Assembly: GCA_016124895.1 (NCBI GenBank)
Contig: WGMU01000019.1
Location: forward strand, 186,001-250,000
Reading direction: 5' to 3'
From: a bacterium
GTDB lineage: Bacteria > Planctomycetota > Planctomycetia > Planctomycetales > Planctomycetaceae
Length of the DNA stretch: 64,000 bases
Shown here: one piece after another, positions 48,506 to 57,937 of the stretch
How the letters are laid out: each line of letters starts with the position of its first letter
Numbering within the stretch: the stretch's first letter is position 1
Translations under genes and position numbers: made by a program
Notes under the pieces: model-generated
The model's input: the letters and a program-made list of their open reading frames with translations, nothing else
Told to the model about the DNA's origin: nothing
The model's database searches: none

Positions 48506-48688
48506 GTGGCTCAGACTCTCGAGCACTACGAGTTTGATCTTTGCCAGGGCGACAAAGTCCTGATTGGCGACTTGGTCCTGACCGTCCACGAGATCGCTTC
48601 CGGCGAAACCTGCCTGCTGGTTGAGACCACGTCTGTTGACGCCGATTGCGAACTCAGCAGCCCGCTGGCACAGGTTGTCTGCGACTGA
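48506..48688 (+). CDS. small protein, possibly CsrA-like
   Basis: A 60-residue product if the GTG at 48506 is used. GGAGG at 48495-48499 is six bases from this GTG but abuts the ATG at 48500, so the GTG is the better start. The middle (QGDKVLIGDLVLTVHEIASG) resembles the strand order of CsrA (GD-x-IxIGD-xxxxV), a small RNA-binding regulator, but the CsrA N-terminus (MLVLSRK) and the conserved Arg near its end are absent. It may be a diverged relative or unrelated. It lies between glnD and the convergent polyketide synthase gene. Confidence 0.5.
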   Translation: MAQTLEHYEFDLCQGDKVLIGDLVLTVHEIASGETCLLVETTSVDADCELSSPLAQVVCD

Positions 48689-48765
48689 CCGATGTCGCAG
48701 CCGAGTGAGGATTTGCTTGCGCCGCTGCTTCTGTTGTCGCTCGGCGAGCTGTTCATGATCGCGCG

Positions 48766-49941
48766 TCAGTCTGAGTGATTCCGCTGCAGCAACGCCGCCT
48801 CAATGGTGATGCCTGGCCCGAATGCCAGCAGCACGCAGCGTTCGCCTTTCGACTGCGACAGTTCATCCAGAATGAACAGGACCGTCGGCGACGACATGTT
48901 TCCGTAATTCGCGAGCACGGTGCGTGACGGACAAAGCTGCTCGCTGTCGAGATCTGCTGCTTCGGCAACCGCACTCAGAATGCGCGGCCCACCGGGATGA
49001 ATCGCCCATGAGGCGACATCGTGAGAAGTCAGTCCATGCTGACTCAGCCACTCATTCAACCACGGTCGGAGGTTACGCAGAATCAGATCAGGCAACTGTG
49101 GCGAAAGCGTCATCTCAAAGCCGTGATCACCAATCCGCCAGCTCATCAGATCCCGAGATTCAGGCACGACATACGATCCATTTGCGACCAGCCGCCACTG
49201 ATCTGTGCGATCGACTCGAGACCGGTCACTGACCCGCTTGCCGGTTTCGCGATGCTTTTCATCGCGACCGGCCGGTGCTCCTTCTCCTTCAGCGGTCGCA
49301 ACGACCGCGGCCGCACCGTCAGCAAACAGCGCGTTGGCAACGACACGTTCCGGATCCCAGCCGTACTGCTGATGCAGGCTGCATAGCTCGACGGCGCACA
49401 GTAGAACGACCGCCTGCGGATTTGCCTGCACGAACGAGTGAGCAACCCGCAGCCCGTTCATCGTTCCATGACAGCCCATGAACCCGATATGCGTTCGCGC
49501 GACTGCCGGGCTCAATGGCAGTTCGCCAAGCAGTTCAATGTCGATTCCCGGCGCATAAAAACCGCTGCAAGAAACCGTGATGAGATGTGTCACTCGCTCG
49601 GCATCGATTTCGGCCGCCTGCAGTGCCCGACGCGCTGCGGCAATTACGAGTGCTCCGGCAGCGGACTCATAAGACAGCATCCGCGACGATGTTGTCGGCC
49701 CCGGATCCTGAGTATTGATTGCCGGCGCGTAGTAGGACTGACTTGCCGGCGTGCCATTGGTTGAGTCTTCCAGGACGACACTGTGCCGCGTGCGAACTCC
49801 GGTGCGGCGATACAGCGTGCTCAACAGACGCGTCTGCTGATCTGTTTCGCAGCAGAATTGAGCCGCCATCGCCGCCGCTTCGACCTGCGAAATGAAATGT
49901 GCGGGCACGGCGGTGCCCAACCCGCGAATCAGAAGCGTCAT
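48766..49941 (-). CDS. type III polyketide synthase
   Basis: Chalcone/stilbene-synthase-fold enzyme that extends an acyl-CoA starter with malonyl-CoA and cyclises it to a resorcinol, pyrone or similar ring. 391 residues with the catalytic triad Cys157 (FMGCHGTMNG), His315 (WAIHPGGPRIL) and Asn348 (NYGNMSSPTV). TVSCSGFYAPGIDIEL is also typical. It is the last gene of the minus-strand cluster, eight bases after the flavoprotein gene. The neighbours suggest a lipid-like phenol or quinone product. Starter unit and chain length cannot be read from sequence. Confidence 0.93.
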   Translation of the reverse strand: MTLLIRGLGTAVPAHFISQVEAAAMAAQFCCETDQQTRLLSTLYRRTGVRTRHSVVLEDSTNGTPASQSYYAPAINTQDPGPTTSSRMLSYESAAGALVIAAARRALQAAEIDAERVTHLITVSCSGFYAPGIDIELLGELPLSPAVARTHIGFMGCHGTMNGLRVAHSFVQANPQAVVLLCAVELCSLHQQYGWDPERVVANALFADGAAAVVATAEGEGAPAGRDEKHRETGKRVSDRSRVDRTDQWRLVANGSYVVPESRDLMSWRIGDHGFEMTLSPQLPDLILRNLRPWLNEWLSQHGLTSHDVASWAIHPGGPRILSAVAEAADLDSEQLCPSRTVLANYGNMSSPTVLFILDELSQSKGERCVLLAFGPGITIEAALLQRNHSD

Positions 49942-49949
49942 GTTGGAAT

Positions 49950-51305
49950 TCAGCTCCGCAGAGCAGACCTCGTAGCCGAGACAGCAGGCAGGCCCGCCGC
50001 CGCAGGCGACCCAACAGCGAATGTTGCGTCAGATTGTACAGGCACTCGATTGAGGCGACGGACGATTGGCGAAATCAGTTGCGGACACGCAGTCGCGGCC
50101 AGCATCGCGATGTTAACGACTGTCGGACGCCGCAGCAGCCACGCGAGACGGCGGCACCAGAGCTGATGCCGTCCAACCTCGCGCCGCCAGGTCTGCTGCC
50201 ACGAGAGTTCCACTCGACGGCTCCAGACCCCGATTCCGGGCGCAACAACCGTCGGAACACTTCGTGCCAATGCGAGTGCCCAGGCAATGCCTTCGCCGGT
50301 AAATGGTTCGACGTAGCCGCTCGCGTCACCCAGTAACAACAGTCGATGAGCCGCCAGTGGAACAGTTTGCCGCGTTAACGCCGGCGTGCCATGAATCTCC
50401 GCCTCAGCCAGTGCCGGGATCGCCGGGAATCCCGCTGAATCCAGCGTTTGCTGCAATGCTGCCGCGACGCTTCCGGACTCGCGCACGAATTCAACATTCA
50501 ATGCCGCCGCCACATTCAGTTGCTGATCTTCAATCCGCACGAGCCCGACATAACCACCACGACCGACGGCCATATGAATTGACCCGGCTGCAAATTCCGA
50601 AGAGGCCTCTGGCAGAACGAAGCCGACGCCGATTCGCGATGACGGGATGATATGCGACTTCACATTGTCGAGCTGCACCAGGCTGCTGTGAGCCAGTCCG
50701 TCGCAGGCCAGCACGACGGCGGCGCGAGCCAATCGCGGTACGCTCCCGTCATTGAGAATCACTTCTCGAAACTCGCCACACACGAAAATCTCACCCGAAT
50801 CCGTCGACGCGGCAGACGCGAACGAAACGCCAGCGGCTCCGTCGGCCAGATGTCTCAGCACTTTCGCCCGGCAGCCCGGCAGGAATTCCGCGCCGGCTTC
50901 GATCGCAGCTTGCACGAGTTCTGTATCGAACCGGTTCCGAGACAACGCGGCACTTCCGGGCAGATCCAGATCGAGCAACCGGCCGCCGACACGCAATTGA
51001 AAACGATCGAGCGGCACCGCGTCGCGAACGACGATCTCCAGACCAGCCGATCTCAGTGTCGCCAGAGTGCGAGGATTCAAACAGGCGCCGCAGACCTTGT
51101 AGCGGGGAAACTGGCGAGCTTCGATGAGCAGCGTTGCCAGACCCTGCCGGGCGAGCATTACCGCAGCCATCGCGCCGGCCGGCCCGGCACCAATTACGAT
51201 CACGTCCCAGTGGCGAGTCGCAGCCCGCTCGGCGTCAATCGTTCCGGACAGACTGGATTCCATCGCTGCTGTGCCAGAATTTCTGACGCTGTCGGAACCA
51301 GTCAT
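49950..51305 (-). CDS. FAD-dependent oxidoreductase, geranylgeranyl-reductase-like
   Basis: 451 residues with the dinucleotide-binding motif VIVIGAGPAGAMAAVMLARQG, the ARQFPRYKVCGACLNPR segment of geranylgeranyl reductase-type flavoproteins, and the second FAD motif LLLGDASGYVEPFTGEGIAWAL. It could hydroxylate or reduce the polyketide product, like the flavoprotein SrsC in the Streptomyces srs operon. It overlaps the upstream methyltransferase gene by four bases (ATGA) and precedes the synthase by eight, so all three are translationally linked. The ATG at 51305 is used because of that overlap. Confidence 0.9.
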   Translation of the reverse strand: MTGSDSVRNSGTAAMESSLSGTIDAERAATRHWDVIVIGAGPAGAMAAVMLARQGLATLLIEARQFPRYKVCGACLNPRTLATLRSAGLEIVVRDAVPLDRFQLRVGGRLLDLDLPGSAALSRNRFDTELVQAAIEAGAEFLPGCRAKVLRHLADGAAGVSFASAASTDSGEIFVCGEFREVILNDGSVPRLARAAVVLACDGLAHSSLVQLDNVKSHIIPSSRIGVGFVLPEASSEFAAGSIHMAVGRGGYVGLVRIEDQQLNVAAALNVEFVRESGSVAAALQQTLDSAGFPAIPALAEAEIHGTPALTRQTVPLAAHRLLLLGDASGYVEPFTGEGIAWALALARSVPTVVAPGIGVWSRRVELSWQQTWRREVGRHQLWCRRLAWLLRRPTVVNIAMLAATACPQLISPIVRRLNRVPVQSDATFAVGSPAAAGLPAVSATRSALRS

Positions 51306-52015
51306 GCCCCGGGCCTCCAGCTCAACAGAAACCGTTGCGGCCAGTGCGTCGTCAGTTCAGCTCCGGCCAGGCCACAATCGTCGGCCAGCCGTCGCACTTC
51401 ATCGAGTGAAAACGCCGCGCGGACCGACAAGGGACCATCGGTATGCACAATCGGTGAGCGAGTCAGCAGTCGGCAGCCGGCCCACGCCAGCAGATAGCCG
51501 ATCCGGGTTCGTCGCAGATCGTTGATCAGAACGTTGTGTGTCGCCATCTGCTTCATTCGTGCGAGCAGCCGGTGCGCGTCGTCTTCCGCAAGATGATGCA
51601 GAAACAGCGAGCACATAACGATGTTGTAGGTCGCGTCAGCCGACTCATTGATGGCGTCACGAATGGCAAACCGGACATTGCCCGGCTTCCGCTGGGCTGC
51701 CTGTTCCGTCGCACGCTGTACGGCGACCGGACTCAGATCCCAGCCCTCGATCTCGGTCTCAACACCGCTGGCCCAGCAGCGAGCGGCAATCGCAATGGCA
51801 ATGTCCCCGCCACCGCTGGCGATATCGAGAATCCGCAGAGGTCGATCTTTCACTTCGCAGGCCGTTCGCAGAATCTCCGGCCACAGAAGCGACGCACTAC
51901 GACTCAACACGTTGACGCGTTGCAGCCCGCACAGAGCGTCAAGGTGTTGAGATGCATCCAGTTGTGGATCATCCATCAACTCAGGCAACCGGCAGCGCTG
52001 ACGCAGATCGGGCAC
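51302..52015 (-). CDS. SAM-dependent methyltransferase
   Basis: Class I methyltransferase of 237 residues with the SAM-binding motif ILDIASGGGDIAIAIAARC, then GWDLSPVAVQRA and the CSLFLHHLAEDDA segment. The start is a GTG at 52015; the following PELMDDPQLDASQH is a run seen at the start of related proteins, so the internal ATG at 51976 is less likely. First gene of the synthase operon. It probably methylates a ring carbon or oxygen of the polyketide. Confidence 0.87.
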   Translation of the reverse strand: MPDLRQRCRLPELMDDPQLDASQHLDALCGLQRVNVLSRSASLLWPEILRTACEVKDRPLRILDIASGGGDIAIAIAARCWASGVETEIEGWDLSPVAVQRATEQAAQRKPGNVRFAIRDAINESADATYNIVMCSLFLHHLAEDDAHRLLARMKQMATHNVLINDLRRTRIGYLLAWAGCRLLTRSPIVHTDGPLSVRAAFSLDEVRRLADDCGLAGAELTTHWPQRFLLSWRPGA

Positions 52016-52392
52016 GAACGTGACTCATCTTAAGAAATTGAAGACTGACTGGAGCAACAGAGCACAGTCTACCGTACAGCCATCAGAAACAGACAGAGGG
52101 GCGACCGTGGCGTCAGGAGTCGGGCAAACCACTTGAACAACCACGGCGCCCCCTGTCTTTCTCAAAGGCGGTACAACTTTCTGAACTGGTAGCGCGTCGC
52201 GCGGACAGTGCGTCACCCTTCGCAAAATTCCCTGTGATCCAGACGGGACATGACGGCGCCCCAGCCCTGGTCGGGCACCTATCTACGAACTTTGTAGTAT
52301 TTACTAGCCGTCGTCAACGTGCTGCAAACGGTTTGGTGACAGATTCCAGTAATTGAGACCGGCTCACCGACTGAGTAGCGATTCTGTCGCGA
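52016..52392. other. gap between two halves of the polyketide cluster, with inverted repeat
   Basis: 377 bases, no gene. An imperfect inverted repeat joins ACAGAGGGGCGACCGTGG (52093-52110) with CCACGGCGCCCCCTGT (52141-52156). On the minus strand it could be the terminator of the exporter gene or a leader structure ahead of the methyltransferase gene. A promoter for the synthase operon is expected here but no clear -35/-10 pair was found. Confidence 0.5.
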
Positions 52393-54741
52393 TCACTTCT
52401 CGTTAATGGTCTCGTGTCGAACAAAACAGCAGCCCAGGGGACTCAACAGCAGACTCGGCAGAACGATCAGATCGCCCATCAGAGCACTGCCCAACAGAGC
52501 GGCCATCATCCAGGCGAAGCGAGCAGTCGGAGCAAAGCTGCTCGCCGCAAACGGCAGCAGGCCGAGGCCACAGATCAGTGATGTCTGAATCATCGCCCGG
52601 CCGCAGTGCTGATACGCGAAGCGCACGGCATCGACTCGCGACCGGTCGGCGTCGAGTCCGCGACGGAAGAACGACAGAAAGTGCAGCGTATCGTCGACGG
52701 CAATTCCCAGTGCAACGCTGGCGGTCATCACCGTGCCAATATCCATCGCGACGCCGCTCCAGCCCAGCAGACCAAACAGCAACACGATGGGAAACACATT
52801 GGAAACCATCGAGACCAACCCCGGCAGCACACCCGCCTGAACCAGCGTCATGACGACCGTGATCAGGATCAGAGCCCCCAGAAAACTGCGGAAAAGGTCG
52901 GCAAAAAGCTGCTGCTGAATGCTCTGCACCAGCGGCATGATTCCCGCGTATTCCGCTGAGACGCCGGCCAGCGTTTCTCCCTGATTGTCATTAAGTAACG
53001 GAGTGACGTGCTGCTCGACGTAGTCGAGCAATGCGCCGTAATCGACATTGTCGAGCGCGCTCGCGTACGCCGTGATCCGCCACAGATCATCCTCGGCCGG
53101 ACCATCGGGCCAATGCTGCGCCGGTCGACTGGCCATAAAACGCGAGCCTGACCGGCGTTGCCGCAGGGCCTGTTCGAGCAACACTGCCGGAGACGCACCG
53201 CTCGAAAGCCGTTGATCAATCCGCGTTCGCAGGATGTCGATGACCGAGCTGCTGCCTGCCATCTGTTGCGCTGCGAACTGCGGCAACTCGAATTGGTCCG
53301 GTACCGCTGTCACGGCAGACATCGTTGCTCCGAGGTCTGGAATGGTCCTCAGTTCGCGTTCAACGCGCGCAGTCAATTGCACTCGTTCCAGAAATGAAAG
53401 GCGGCAGTCCGGATCGAAACACAGCACGACTTCAATCGGAACCAGCGGCCCGATGTGCGTCTCCAGCCAGCGATAGTCGGACAGGATGCGGCTCTGCGGG
53501 CTGAACAGCGTTTCGATTCGCACCGATGTTTGTAGTTTTGGCAGCCCGGCGGCCAGCAACCCCATCCCGCACAGCGTGAGGATCGCAACAGCGAGATGCG
53601 TTCTCTGCAGGACGCCGGCCAGCCTGTCCCAGCCGGTACGATCATGCGACCGCGCGGCTGCGGAGTTCTTCTGCGAGAGAACCTGAGACCGGCTGGCAAG
53701 CAGCGCATACGACGCCGGGATGAACGTCAGCACGAGGCCGCTGGTCATCAGCACGCCCGCGGCCGCGTAACCGCCGAACTGCCGGATTGGCTGCATCTGA
53801 CTGACAAGCAGCGAGGCGAGCCCGATGGCCGTCGTCGCGGCCGAAAGAATCGTTGGCAGCCAGCCGAGCCGGACGGCTTCGACGGCGGCGTCAGCTCCGC
53901 GTGCAAAGCCAGCGTGCTCGGCGTCGAAGCAGTAATTCGTCAGATGAATACCCGCCGCGACAGCCAGCACCTGAATCAGTGGCGGCATGACGATCAGCAG
54001 GGCACTCATCGTATCGCCGCAGTAGTGAACCAGAGCCAGCGTCGCTCCCTGACAAAACACCGACAGCCCGAAGACGACAAGCGCCGGCACCACACGCCAC
54101 AGACACAGCACGCAGACAAACAGAACCGTCAGTGCCGACGGCAGAGCAAACTGATCGAGCGCGCTGCGGCCGGCGAGATCGACGGACAGCCCATCAATGA
54201 TCGGTCCGGCAAGATGCCATTCTCCGGCCGGAACACCGCAGTACTTGCTGAGTGCTCCGCGCAGGTACTTCACCAGGACCTCACGCTGTGCCAGTCCGTC
54301 AGCGGTAAACGTAACGATGGCGCAGGTCGCTTCGCCATCCGGTCCGATCAGGGGTCCACGCAGTCGCTCGATCGCTTCCGCCCGCGACAGACCGAATGGT
54401 CCGCTCGTCAGATCCGCCAGAACCTGCCGGCCAGTGACGACGGACTCGAAATACCACGCACCGCTGTTATCGAAAAACGCAGGCGATCGTTCGAGGACTT
54501 CGACCAGCGTATCGAGTTCCAGTGAGTCAACGGTGCAGCCAGGCCAGCTTGCGATGACGACGTCGCCGGCACCAAAGACTTCGCGAAACCGGTCGTACTC
54601 GGCTCGCGGAGCAAAGTCGTGCGTCACCCAGTCGATCGGCGAATTCGCGTTGGTCTGAATCGCTCGGGACGCGCCCCAGCCGATCAGCGGCAGAGCGGCG
54701 AGCAGATACACAAACAGCAGCCGCAACCGGCGACGCGTCAC
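52393..54741 (-). CDS. MMPL/RND-family exporter
   Basis: 782 residues with two repeats of one helix, a periplasmic loop and about five helices, the MMPL layout. Segments include LIVMPPLIQVLAVAAGIHLTN in the first half and DIGTVMTASVALGIAVDDTLHF in the second, the latter carrying the paired Asp of the proton relay. MMPL proteins move lipids or lipid-like compounds across the inner membrane. It starts with a GTG at 54741 that overlaps the end of the previous gene by four bases (GTGA). It is the probable exporter of the cluster product. Confidence 0.9.
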   Translation of the reverse strand: MTRRRLRLLFVYLLAALPLIGWGASRAIQTNANSPIDWVTHDFAPRAEYDRFREVFGAGDVVIASWPGCTVDSLELDTLVEVLERSPAFFDNSGAWYFESVVTGRQVLADLTSGPFGLSRAEAIERLRGPLIGPDGEATCAIVTFTADGLAQREVLVKYLRGALSKYCGVPAGEWHLAGPIIDGLSVDLAGRSALDQFALPSALTVLFVCVLCLWRVVPALVVFGLSVFCQGATLALVHYCGDTMSALLIVMPPLIQVLAVAAGIHLTNYCFDAEHAGFARGADAAVEAVRLGWLPTILSAATTAIGLASLLVSQMQPIRQFGGYAAAGVLMTSGLVLTFIPASYALLASRSQVLSQKNSAAARSHDRTGWDRLAGVLQRTHLAVAILTLCGMGLLAAGLPKLQTSVRIETLFSPQSRILSDYRWLETHIGPLVPIEVVLCFDPDCRLSFLERVQLTARVERELRTIPDLGATMSAVTAVPDQFELPQFAAQQMAGSSSVIDILRTRIDQRLSSGASPAVLLEQALRQRRSGSRFMASRPAQHWPDGPAEDDLWRITAYASALDNVDYGALLDYVEQHVTPLLNDNQGETLAGVSAEYAGIMPLVQSIQQQLFADLFRSFLGALILITVVMTLVQAGVLPGLVSMVSNVFPIVLLFGLLGWSGVAMDIGTVMTASVALGIAVDDTLHFLSFFRRGLDADRSRVDAVRFAYQHCGRAMIQTSLICGLGLLPFAASSFAPTARFAWMMAALLGSALMGDLIVLPSLLLSPLGCCFVRHETINEK

Positions 54742-55547
54742 GACGTGAGTACCTTTCGACCGGAATCAGTTCCCGCTGCGGAACGGTCAACGGACGAATC
54801 GATGCGCTGACGTTGCCGCGGGCCTCGTATCCGAGCCAGCGGCCCGATCAGCATGAAAGGATAACCCGGCACGCGTTCCATATAGCCGCGGTACTCGTCA
54901 CCGATGAAGTGTTCGAGCCGCCGATCCTTCAGCCAGCTTCCGACGAAGATATAGACGGTCCAGATACCCGTCAGCAGAGCATGATCGAGCGTCATCGTCG
55001 GCGTAAACCACAGCAGACCTCCGAAGCTGAGATAAACCGGATGCCGTAGAAACCGGTACGCACCGCAGGGATCAAATGACCGCTGCGGGATTGGACGATT
55101 TCTCACCCAGGCCCACCAGGGAGTCAGTCCCGTCTGCCAGCCGAGCCCTGACAGATACAGGCTGTAAAACAGCAGCACCCACGACATCAGAAATCCTGCC
55201 TGCATCAGTGCGTGCGACACACCATCGAAATTCCACAGAACGATGTCGCTGCGCTGCCAGAACGCGAACGTGGTCAGCAGTTGCAGGCAGGTCATCACAC
55301 AGAAAAAGCAGCCGTAAAACGGAGCGGCGATCCAGCGACTCAGCCACTTGCGCATGGTCGGAAACAGCAACGCACTGTGCAGCAGCGAAAACTGCAGTGC
55401 CAGTCCAACGTCGAGCAACAGCGAACCGACCGGATGATCCCGCTCGGTCGCTTCCAGAAAGCCGTACAGAAAAACGACGGTCACGGCGAACATCGCGTGC
55501 GTCGCCAGTCCGAAGGCAATTCCGCCAATCCGTTTGATTTGCTGCAT
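54738..55547 (-). CDS. isoprenylcysteine-methyltransferase-like membrane methyltransferase
   Basis: 269 residues and about six hydrophobic helices, then the ICMT/phospholipid-methyltransferase signature CGAYRFLRHPVYLSFGGLLW with DRRLEHFIGDEYRGYMERVPGY. These RHPxY and ExxL..Y..Y elements bind SAM and the head group. SrsB in Streptomyces, which O-methylates alkylresorcinols, belongs to this class, so a similar role is plausible. The ATG at 55547 (MQQIKRIGG) is preferred to a GTG at 55565. It overlaps the exporter gene by four bases. Confidence 0.82.
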   Translation of the reverse strand: MQQIKRIGGIAFGLATHAMFAVTVVFLYGFLEATERDHPVGSLLLDVGLALQFSLLHSALLFPTMRKWLSRWIAAPFYGCFFCVMTCLQLLTTFAFWQRSDIVLWNFDGVSHALMQAGFLMSWVLLFYSLYLSGLGWQTGLTPWWAWVRNRPIPQRSFDPCGAYRFLRHPVYLSFGGLLWFTPTMTLDHALLTGIWTVYIFVGSWLKDRRLEHFIGDEYRGYMERVPGYPFMLIGPLARIRGPRQRQRIDSSVDRSAAGTDSGRKVLTS

Positions 55548-55631
55548 CGCGAGGAGTCCTTTCACTCGCGGGTGTCTGTCTTTCGGAATCCTGATAAACG
55601 ACAGCGGGTCGCGACTGACCTGATACGTCCG

Positions 55632-56468
55632 TTATTCCGGTTTCTCTGCCACGAAGCAGCCGTACTGCATCGCGCCGCTGCGATAGGCATCGAGCAGTGT
55701 CTGGAACCGATCGAGAAACATCACGGTGTCGCGGTCGAGGATTTTCGCCAGTCGCCGCACGCCGGTTCGTTCGACGCGGCGGATGCAGATTTCCCAGGTT
55801 CGATCGACGCGGCTTGTCCAGTCGTGAGTTGCCGCAACCGTCAGACCGGCGGCGGTCATCCAGCCGCGGTAATCGTCGAACGTGCCCAGCGACGGGCAGA
55901 AAAAGCCTTCGCAGACGTCGTACACCTGCTGCGTCGCGGTGACGTTGTTCTCGACGTTGCCTGCCAGCCAGGCACAGATAACGACGCGTCCGCCGGGCTT
56001 GAGCCAGCGTGCCGCCCGTTCAAAGAACGCGGCCTTATCGAACAGATGCTCGGTGCATTCGATACTCCATAAGACGTCGAACGACTCCGGCGCGAAGTCC
56101 GCGGTCTCCGCGTCCTGACAGAAGAAATGCGTTTTCGATCGCAGCCGCCGCAGCGTCGCCGTTACTTTCGCCCATCGGGCCTGAAACGGACTGAGTGTCA
56201 GCCCCGTCACGTCACAGCCAATCGTCCGGGCGAGGTGCATTGATGAGCCGCCCATACCGCAGCCGACGTCCAGCACGCGATCGTCCGACTGGAGATCGAC
56301 AAGAGAAGCCATCGTATTCGTCAGGTTGAGCTGCGCGGATTCGGCGGACTCGTCACCGACCCACAACCCGTGATGAATATGTTCGCCCCACAGCAGGCGA
56401 TAGAAGAACGTCGACAGATCATAGTGAAAACGAATGACTTCTTTGCGAACGTCAGGACAGGTCACCAT
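55632..56468 (-). CDS. SAM-dependent methyltransferase, tocopherol-methyltransferase-like
   Basis: 278 residues with VLDVGCGMGGSSMHLAR (SAM motif I), GLTLSPFQARWA, and SFDVLWSIECTEHLFDKAAF, the pattern of the gamma-tocopherol and cyclopropane/sterol methyltransferase group. N-terminal FYRLLWGEHIHHGLW is also typical of that group. It is probably a C- or O-methylating enzyme for a prenylated or alkylated aromatic. It lies 84 bases upstream of the membrane methyltransferase gene, same strand. Confidence 0.88.
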   Translation of the reverse strand: MVTCPDVRKEVIRFHYDLSTFFYRLLWGEHIHHGLWVGDESAESAQLNLTNTMASLVDLQSDDRVLDVGCGMGGSSMHLARTIGCDVTGLTLSPFQARWAKVTATLRRLRSKTHFFCQDAETADFAPESFDVLWSIECTEHLFDKAAFFERAARWLKPGGRVVICAWLAGNVENNVTATQQVYDVCEGFFCPSLGTFDDYRGWMTAAGLTVAATHDWTSRVDRTWEICIRRVERTGVRRLAKILDRDTVMFLDRFQTLLDAYRSGAMQYGCFVAEKPE

Positions 56469-56566
56469 CTCAGGCGGCTCCCGGAGTCGAATCTGATTGG
56501 GGAAAAAACGCTGACAGGCGGTGTCACAGCGTGGACTCAGAACACTGCACGAGTCGTTGCTGAAAT

Positions 56567-57307
56567 TCAGCGGCTGCGGACGGCGGTCTGCAGCGGGCCG
56601 ACGAGAAATAATTCACCGTAAATCGTCAGTCGGTCCGCGACACCAATCGCTCCAAATGCCGTCGAGTACGGCGTGATTCCGAAGCTCGTCTGATTGATCA
56701 GAAACCCACCTCGCAGACGCTGACTGCCGTCCCTCTGCGGGATCGCGGTCGCCAGAATCCACAGCGGCTGAGTGACACCCCTCAGCGTGAACTTCCCGTC
56801 GAGGATATACTGCGTGCCCTCCTGGGACTTCTGCTCTTTCGCCGGCAGAACGGAATTGATGGCGAACGTTGCTGTCGGAAACTTTCGCACATCGAGCACG
56901 TCGGCGCCGGTCATATTGTGCGTGACTTTGTCGGCCGTCGCCGGGTCCGTTGCGCCTTCGAGACCGACATACCGGCGAGCCTCTTCGGTGTCGGCCACAA
57001 ACGTTGTCATATCGAAAACCATTTCGCCGGCCTGCTGTGCGGCGTCGAGTTCAACGTGTCCGGTTTTGAACCGACCGATCACTCCGTGTTCGTGACCAAG
57101 CCCGGTCTTGCCCACCTTGACGAAGATGCGGCTGCGTTTGAGATCGATATCTCCGGGCTTCGGCGGTGCCTCCGCAACTCGGCCAGTCGGAGTCGACCGC
57201 GCGCTGGTTTGAGCGGCAAGGTTGGATTTCCCGGCCAGCGTAACAGCGATGGCTGCGCCCGCAAAAAAAGCACACACCAGAAGCGGCGAACGTCGGGCGG
57301 AACACAT
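56567..57307 (-). CDS. YceI-family lipid-binding periplasmic protein
   Basis: 246 residues from the ATG at 57307. A signal peptide (LLVCAFFAGAAIAVTLAG) is followed by a YceI lipocalin-like barrel: DLKRSRIFVKVGKTGLGHEHGV, FKTGHVELDAAQQAG, FPTATFAINSV, GKFTLRGVTQPLWI. YceI proteins bind polyisoprenoid or long-chain lipids. As the first gene of the cluster it may carry the product or a prenyl precursor in the periplasm. The longer frame from 57388 would spoil the signal peptide. Confidence 0.85.
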   Translation of the reverse strand: MCSARRSPLLVCAFFAGAAIAVTLAGKSNLAAQTSARSTPTGRVAEAPPKPGDIDLKRSRIFVKVGKTGLGHEHGVIGRFKTGHVELDAAQQAGEMVFDMTTFVADTEEARRYVGLEGATDPATADKVTHNMTGADVLDVRKFPTATFAINSVLPAKEQKSQEGTQYILDGKFTLRGVTQPLWILATAIPQRDGSQRLRGGFLINQTSFGITPYSTAFGAIGVADRLTIYGELFLVGPLQTAVRSR

Positions 57308-57643
57308 TCGAGATTCCCTTCTCTCGCAGCAGGGGCACAGCAGAACGCTGTCGCAGTTCAGGTCACTGCGCAGGACGCCGTTTTGCAAGCTGGCATCCTC
57401 AATTCTCCCCGGTTTCTCCAGAACCTGCCCGACTCCGGATTTCTGAAACGGGCGGGAGTATCAGCGTCGCGTGTCTGACGGGTCAACGTCAGCCTCGTTC
57501 AACGTGACAGAAATCTCTGGACTGAGACGACATCTCACCAATCGCGAAACAGACAACAGTCTGTACGTCGAACTGCTCACTCTTCAGAATGCCTCTGCAA
57601 AAGCTACGGGCCGATTTCTTTCCCGCAGAATTCAGGATGAGCG
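57308..57643. other. divergent intergenic region
   Basis: 336 bases between the YceI gene (leftward) and a small zinc-ribbon gene (rightward). No gene or strong inverted repeat was seen; promoters for both are expected here. Confidence 0.4.
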
Positions 57644-57826
57644 ATGTCGCAACCACAGGATCTTCGCCAGTCAGACCGTGAGCCGCGACCATGCTCAACC
57701 GAGCGTAGCACGACACTTCCGGCGTGCCCCGTCTGCGGCGGAACGCTCGTTGACATCCGGCACAAACTGCAGTGCTCGCGTTGCCGGACGATCTGTGAAA
57801 CCTGCTGCGAAGGCGGACGCGGCTGA
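57644..57826 (+). CDS. small zinc-ribbon protein
   Basis: 60 residues with two cysteine pairs, CPVCGGTLVDIRHKLQCSRC, then CETCCEGGRG at the end. The KLQCSRCxxICETCCEGG ending is a pattern recalled from very small planctomycete proteins. AGGA lies about eight bases upstream of the ATG at 57644. It is 111 bases before the SppA-type gene on the same strand. Zinc binding is likely; the role is unknown. Confidence 0.75.
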   Translation: MSQPQDLRQSDREPRPCSTERSTTLPACPVCGGTLVDIRHKLQCSRCRTICETCCEGGRG

Positions 57827-57937
57827 CCGACCGGGAGACAGCCCGACAGGGACGAACCTTAATCCCGTCACAGTGATTCATTCCGCCGCAACTGCGATTC
57901 CACACAACTGCGATCGACTTACCCGGAGCCGGACACC

